A DNA stretch of 9,226 nucleotides from Patescibacteria group bacterium (lineage in GTDB: Bacteria; Patescibacteriota; Minisyncoccia; Phycocordibacterales; UBA5272): the NCBI GenBank assembly GCA_030916975.1, contig JAUPVO010000046.1, positions 1 through 9,226 of the forward strand. The letters are read 5' to 3'. Shown one piece after another: positions 6,444 through 9,226 of the stretch (the stretch's first letter is position 1; every line of letters starts with the position of its first letter). The notes under the pieces were generated by a model that searched no databases, had not been told where the DNA came from, and worked only from the letters and a program-made list of their open reading frames with translations. A program made the translations under genes and the position numbers.

Positions 6444-6478
6444 AAAAACTTTATACAATATCATTGCATAAAGTTTTT
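6444..6478 (-). terminator. Intrinsic terminator of the prfB-ftsE-ftsX operon
   Basis: The arms 6444-6454 and 6468-6478 pair over 11 bp. After one mismatch, four more pairs (6456-6459 with 6463-6466) close on a 3-base loop. On the minus strand the stem ends in TTTTT followed by ATTTATTT, a U-rich tail. It begins about 25 bases after the ftsX stop and is the only terminator-like element in the operon. Confidence 0.8.
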
Positions 6479-6502
6479 ACAAAATAAGTTTAATAAACAA
6501 AA

Positions 6503-7420
6503 TTAAACTTTTAGATATTTTCTAACTGCAAGCATTGAAGAAACAATAGAAAGAAGAACTCCTGCAATAAATAGAATTAAGAAGATTTGGAATACATGAC
6601 TTATATACCAATCATACATATTAAATCCAGCAAAGAAGTCGGTAGTTTTAGCGCTTATCCATGAAGTTATAGGATAAAGTAACATTATAGCTATAACACT
6701 AGAAATAAGCCCGTAGAGACCGCTTTCCACCACGAAAGGCCCACGAATATAAGTATTGCTAGCTCCCACCAACTTCATAACTGCTATTTCCTCTTTGAAA
6801 GTGAATATTGCTAATCTAACTGTGTTATAAGTTATCATAACAGACATTACAATCAAGATTAAAACTAAAAATATTCCCAACCTTTCTACGCTCCAAAGGA
6901 TTTTGTTCAACTTATTGATACTATCTTTTATATCAAAATAATTAATCTTGTCTATACTACTGTAATTATCACCAAGAACTTTTTCATTCTGAACACTATT
7001 CATTATCGCCTCATAATCAGAAGTATCCTTAGCAGTTACAGAGAAAGAAGCTCCAAAAGGATTAGAGCCGAGTTCTTCAAGGGCAGCAAGGGTCTCGGCA
7101 TCATTCTTATAGTCCTCTTTGAATTTGGCTAAGGTCTCGTCTTTTGTTATATATACAACATTATTTACATTTGGAAGATTCTGAAGAGTTTGCTTAATCG
7201 CGATTATAGAAGCATCTGTCGCATCTTTCTTGAGATATATACTTATATCAACTTTCTTCTTAATTTCAGCTACACTGTAATTGAAGATAGCTTGCATCAA
7301 AAACAAATTAGCAATTAAAGTTAGGGTTATAACTAGAATAAATATACTAGCAATAGAAATAGTTTTATTCCTATAGAAACCTTTTAACCCCGCACCAAGT
7401 ACTCTTTTTAATAATGTCAT
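6503..7420 (-). CDS. ftsX: Cell division protein FtsX
   Basis: The membrane half of the FtsEX ABC-type complex. It relays ATP hydrolysis by FtsE to peptidoglycan hydrolases on the outer face of the membrane during division. The 305-residue protein has the family layout: a cytoplasmic N-terminus, a first helix at about 20-42, a large extracytoplasmic domain (about 45-175), and three further helices (about 180-200, 231-253, 274-296). The cytoplasmic loop before helix three carries EEIAVMKLVGAS (210-221) and IRGPFVVES, typical of FtsX/MacB-like permeases. Length is normal for the family. It begins 14 bases after the ftsE stop, with an A-rich leader and no Shine-Dalgarno, and is followed by an intrinsic terminator. 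It is the last gene of the operon. Confidence 0.95.
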   Translation of the reverse strand: MTLLKRVLGAGLKGFYRNKTISIASIFILVITLTLIANLFLMQAIFNYSVAEIKKKVDISIYLKKDATDASIIAIKQTLQNLPNVNNVVYITKDETLAKFKEDYKNDAETLAALEELGSNPFGASFSVTAKDTSDYEAIMNSVQNEKVLGDNYSSIDKINYFDIKDSINKLNKILWSVERLGIFLVLILIVMSVMITYNTVRLAIFTFKEEIAVMKLVGASNTYIRGPFVVESGLYGLISSVIAIMLLYPITSWISAKTTDFFAGFNMYDWYISHVFQIFLILFIAGVLLSIVSSMLAVRKYLKV

Positions 7421-7434
7421 ATTTTATTTGTAGG

Positions 7435-8112
7435 CTATATAATATATTTGCCTGATTTATCATCTCTAATAACTTTACCTTTGTCCATGGTAATTACTCT
7501 TTTGCCGAGGTTATCAATAACTCCCTTGTTGTGAGTTGTAAGTATTACTGTTGTTCCTAGATCATTTATCTTCTTGAGGATTTGAACTATATCATAAGTA
7601 TTAACTGGATCAAGATTACCTGTTGGCTCGTCAGCAATTATAATCTCTGGTCTGTTAACAATAGCTCTAGCTATAGCCACACGCTGTTTCTCTCCTCCAG
7701 ACAGCTCATGAGGGAAGTTATGCATTTTGTCTTTGAGATCAACTAGATCTAATACATGAGGAACGTCTAGCTTGATGTCGTGGTCAGTTTTACCAGCTGC
7801 TTCCATAGCAAAAGCAATATTCTCAAAAGCTGTTTTATTGGGTAATAATCTAAAATCTTGGAACACTATCCCTATTTTCCTTCTGTATTCATTAAGTGGG
7901 TTGCCACTAAGTCCATGTATAGACTTGCTCTGAAATGAAACTTTACCTTTGCTCGGCTTCTCTTCAGCCAGTATTAACTTAATCAAAGAAGTTTTGCCGG
8001 CTCCAGAATGTCCAACTATACTTACAAGTTCTCCTTTTTCTATAGCAATATTTATAGAGTCCAAGATTTTGTGACCTTTATATTCTTTATGAACGTCTTC
8101 AAAATATATCAT
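7435..8112 (-). CDS. ftsE: Cell division ATP-binding protein FtsE
   Basis: The ATPase subunit that partners FtsX at the division site. It has all ABC motifs: Walker A GHSGAGKT (34-41), Q-loop Q85 in VFQDFRLL, signature LSGGEKQR (137-144), Walker B IIIADEPTGNLD (157-168) and switch histidine H194. The 225-residue length is normal. I chose the ATG at 8112 (MIYFEDV) because FtsE proteins begin this way. An in-frame upstream ATG at 8142 would add ten residues with no family counterpart and overlap the end of prfB. From 8112 the gene starts seven bases after the prfB stop. The leader is A-rich and lacks a Shine-Dalgarno. The stop is TAG. Confidence 0.95.
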   Translation of the reverse strand: MIYFEDVHKEYKGHKILDSINIAIEKGELVSIVGHSGAGKTSLIKLILAEEKPSKGKVSFQSKSIHGLSGNPLNEYRRKIGIVFQDFRLLPNKTAFENIAFAMEAAGKTDHDIKLDVPHVLDLVDLKDKMHNFPHELSGGEKQRVAIARAIVNRPEIIIADEPTGNLDPVNTYDIVQILKKINDLGTTVILTTHNKGVIDNLGKRVITMDKGKVIRDDKSGKYII

Positions 8113-8119
8113 TTTTATA

Positions 8120-8998
8120 TTATAACTTTTTTTCGGCCTCAATGAAAGCCTTTATATCCCCAGCAAGCACAGAATCAATATCAGTAGTTTCTTGCCCTGT
8201 TCTTAGATCCTTTACCATTTTGTAAGGATGCATCACATAATTACGTATTTGATTACCCCATTCTATCTCTGTGGTTTTACTTATCATTCTTCCCTCCTTT
8301 TCTGCTTGTTGCTTTTCTTGTTCTAGTTTATATAACTTAGACTTGATCAAGCTCATAGCTTTCTCTCTATTAGCTTCTTGAGATCTCTCTTCACTTACAT
8401 GTACGCTAACTCCAGATGGTATATGCACTATTCTAACAGCTGTTTCTCTTTTGTTAACATTCTGCCCTCCTGGTCCACCAGATTTTTGAGTAATTATATC
8501 TAAATCTTCTTTTTGTAATTCAAGATCAATATCATATTCAGAAAAAGGCAAAACCTCTACCATAGCAAAGCTAGTATGCCTTTTGTCATTAGCGTTAAAA
8601 GGAGATATTCTAACCAGTCTGTGCACTCCTGACTCTTGCTTCAGATTGCCATAAGCTTCATTGCCATTAACTTCCATAGTTATATTTCTTACTCCTCCAT
8701 GATCATTGTAATTAGCGTGCAATATGTGAATATTATAATTATTTTTTTCTAAATACTTTCTATACATTTCAAAAAGTAAAAAAGACCAATCTTCACTATC
8801 ATCTCCCCCAGCTCCAGCCAAAATATTAATTATTGCATTACCTGCGTCTATAGCTTTTTCTCCTAATAATTTATTTTTAAGTTTTCTTAATTCTTTGATC
8901 TTGCCTTGAGAATTTATTTTATCAGCCCAAAATTCTGCTGTCTGCATTTGCGATTCTATCAAATCAATCTTTTCTTGAATTAACTTTTCATCTTCCAT
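8120..8998 (-). CDS. prfB: Peptide chain release factor 2 (N-terminally short form)
   Basis: The class I release factor that reads UGA and UAA and triggers peptide release. The RF2-type recognition motif SPF is at 132-134 and the catalytic GGQ at 177-179. The 45-residue spacing and the 113 residues after GGQ equal those of E. coli RF2 (SPF 205, GGQ 250, length 365). The whole difference is at the N-terminus, where about 73 residues of domain 1 are missing. An in-frame TAG (roughly 40 bases upstream of the ATG) rules out a longer form in this frame, and I see no CTTTGA-type programmed frameshift site. It is the first gene of prfB-ftsE-ftsX, served by an extended -10 promoter. Its presence agrees with UGA being a stop in this genome. 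The start at 8998 has no Shine-Dalgarno. Confidence 0.95.
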   Translation of the reverse strand: MEDEKLIQEKIDLIESQMQTAEFWADKINSQGKIKELRKLKNKLLGEKAIDAGNAIINILAGAGGDDSEDWSFLLFEMYRKYLEKNNYNIHILHANYNDHGGVRNITMEVNGNEAYGNLKQESGVHRLVRISPFNANDKRHTSFAMVEVLPFSEYDIDLELQKEDLDIITQKSGGPGGQNVNKRETAVRIVHIPSGVSVHVSEERSQEANREKAMSLIKSKLYKLEQEKQQAEKEGRMISKTTEIEWGNQIRNYVMHPYKMVKDLRTGQETTDIDSVLAGDIKAFIEAEKKL

Positions 8999-9077
8999 AA
9001 ATATTCTATAAAAAGCTATAACAAAATAATACTACCTCTAAACATATCAATTAATATTACCGCTTAATCTAATCAAG

Positions 9078-9106
9078 ATTATAACAAAATATTCACATAT
9101 TTAAAA
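9078..9106 (-). promoter_or_regulatory. prfB operon promoter (extended -10)
   Basis: On the minus strand TGTTATAAT (9086-9078) is a perfect extended -10 with only a weak AT-rich -35 (TTTAAA or TTTTAA at 16-17 bp). Transcription would begin near 9071, leaving a leader of about 73 bases before the prfB ATG. An 11-base palindrome ACAATAATTGT (9109-9119) lies just upstream. Confidence 0.6.
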
Positions 9107-9141
9107 ATACAATAATTGTTCTTAACTTATTCTTAAAAATT

Positions 9142-9226
9142 CTACTTCAACAAAAAAGATAATAAAAATAATAATATAGCCAAACCAGTTTCTATAAAAA
9201 GAAATAAGTTAGGCCTAAAATACCAA
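9142..9226 (-). CDS. Possible 3' end of a membrane protein gene (partial)
   Basis: From the right edge, one minus-strand frame stays open for 27 codons to a TAG at 9142-9144. It encodes a hydrophobic stretch (ETGLAILLFLLSFLLK at the end), as expected for a last membrane helix. The gene's body would lie outside the window. In DNA this AT-rich a frame of this length can occur by chance, and hydrophobicity is biased by the T-rich strand, so support is weak. Confidence 0.3.
   Translation of the reverse strand, partial: WYFRPNLFLFIETGLAILLFLLSFLLK

Noticed and set aside
8113..8142. Upstream ATG at 8142 as the ftsE start
   Set aside because: It would overlap the prfB end by more than 20 bases and add ten residues not found in FtsE. 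The ATG at 8112 gives the usual N-terminus.
8999..9050. Programmed frameshift for prfB (short frame beginning ATGTTTAGAGGT and ending TAG upstream of the start)
   Set aside because: The short frame is nine codons, stops at TAG (read by RF1, not RF2), and would need a -1 or +2 shift rather than the +1 used by prfB. No CTTTGA or SD-like spur is present.
1..9226. CRISPR array, insertion sequence, rRNA or replication origin
   Set aside because: No spaced direct repeats, DDE-transposase motifs, rRNA sequence or DnaA-box clusters were seen on either strand.

Overview
The window is AT-rich (roughly one third G+C by eye) and compact. It most resembles a bacterium of the Candidate Phyla Radiation (Patescibacteria). 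The pointers are a shortened RF2 gene leading a prfB-ftsE-ftsX cluster, a serine recombinase of a type I associate with that group, A-rich start regions with almost no Shine-Dalgarno sequence, and short intergenic gaps. UGA is used as a stop (the MauE-like gene ends TGA) and RF2 is present, so the UGA-to-glycine code of Gracilibacteria and Absconditabacteria does not apply. The lineage is inferred from protein character and gene order, not from a database match.

Layout. (1) Positions 7-2748, minus: one large protein with an N-terminal PHP phosphoesterase domain and a split ABC/SMC-like ATPase, of the TrlF type, a candidate nucleic-acid-processing or defence protein. (2) 2749-2853: a divergent gap with a locally GC-rich block, a possible attachment site. 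(3) 2854-4164, plus: a large serine recombinase. (4) 4184-6065, plus: a four-gene metal module behind a textbook CsoR operator/promoter. It holds the CsoR repressor, an unrecognised five-helix membrane protein, a MauE/DoxX-like membrane protein with a cysteine/histidine metal-site-like N-terminus, and a membrane-anchored, methionine-rich DUF305 protein. (5) 6066-6502: a perfect 17-bp hairpin, tRNA-Gln(CUG) on the minus strand with its own promoter, and the ftsX terminator. (6) 6503-8998, minus: the housekeeping operon prfB-ftsE-ftsX. (7) 8999-9226: the prfB promoter region and perhaps the 3' end of another minus-strand gene.

How the parts work together. The accessory half (1-6120) pairs a possible defence ATPase and a site-specific recombinase with a copper-responsive operon. 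Cu(I) binding to CsoR should release the promoter and switch on the membrane proteins and the DUF305 metal binder. No copper-pumping P-type ATPase, copper chaperone or multicopper oxidase lies in the window, so the module looks like metal binding or membrane redox handling rather than classical efflux. The other half is core: RF2 ends translation at UGA and UAA, and FtsEX links division to cell-wall remodelling.

The most noteworthy items are the CsoR module without a pump, its operator-covered and apparently leaderless promoter, the metal-site/MauE fusion, the unrecognised membrane protein, the PHP-ABC protein beside a recombinase, and an RF2 that lacks about 73 N-terminal residues together with the usual autoregulatory frameshift site.
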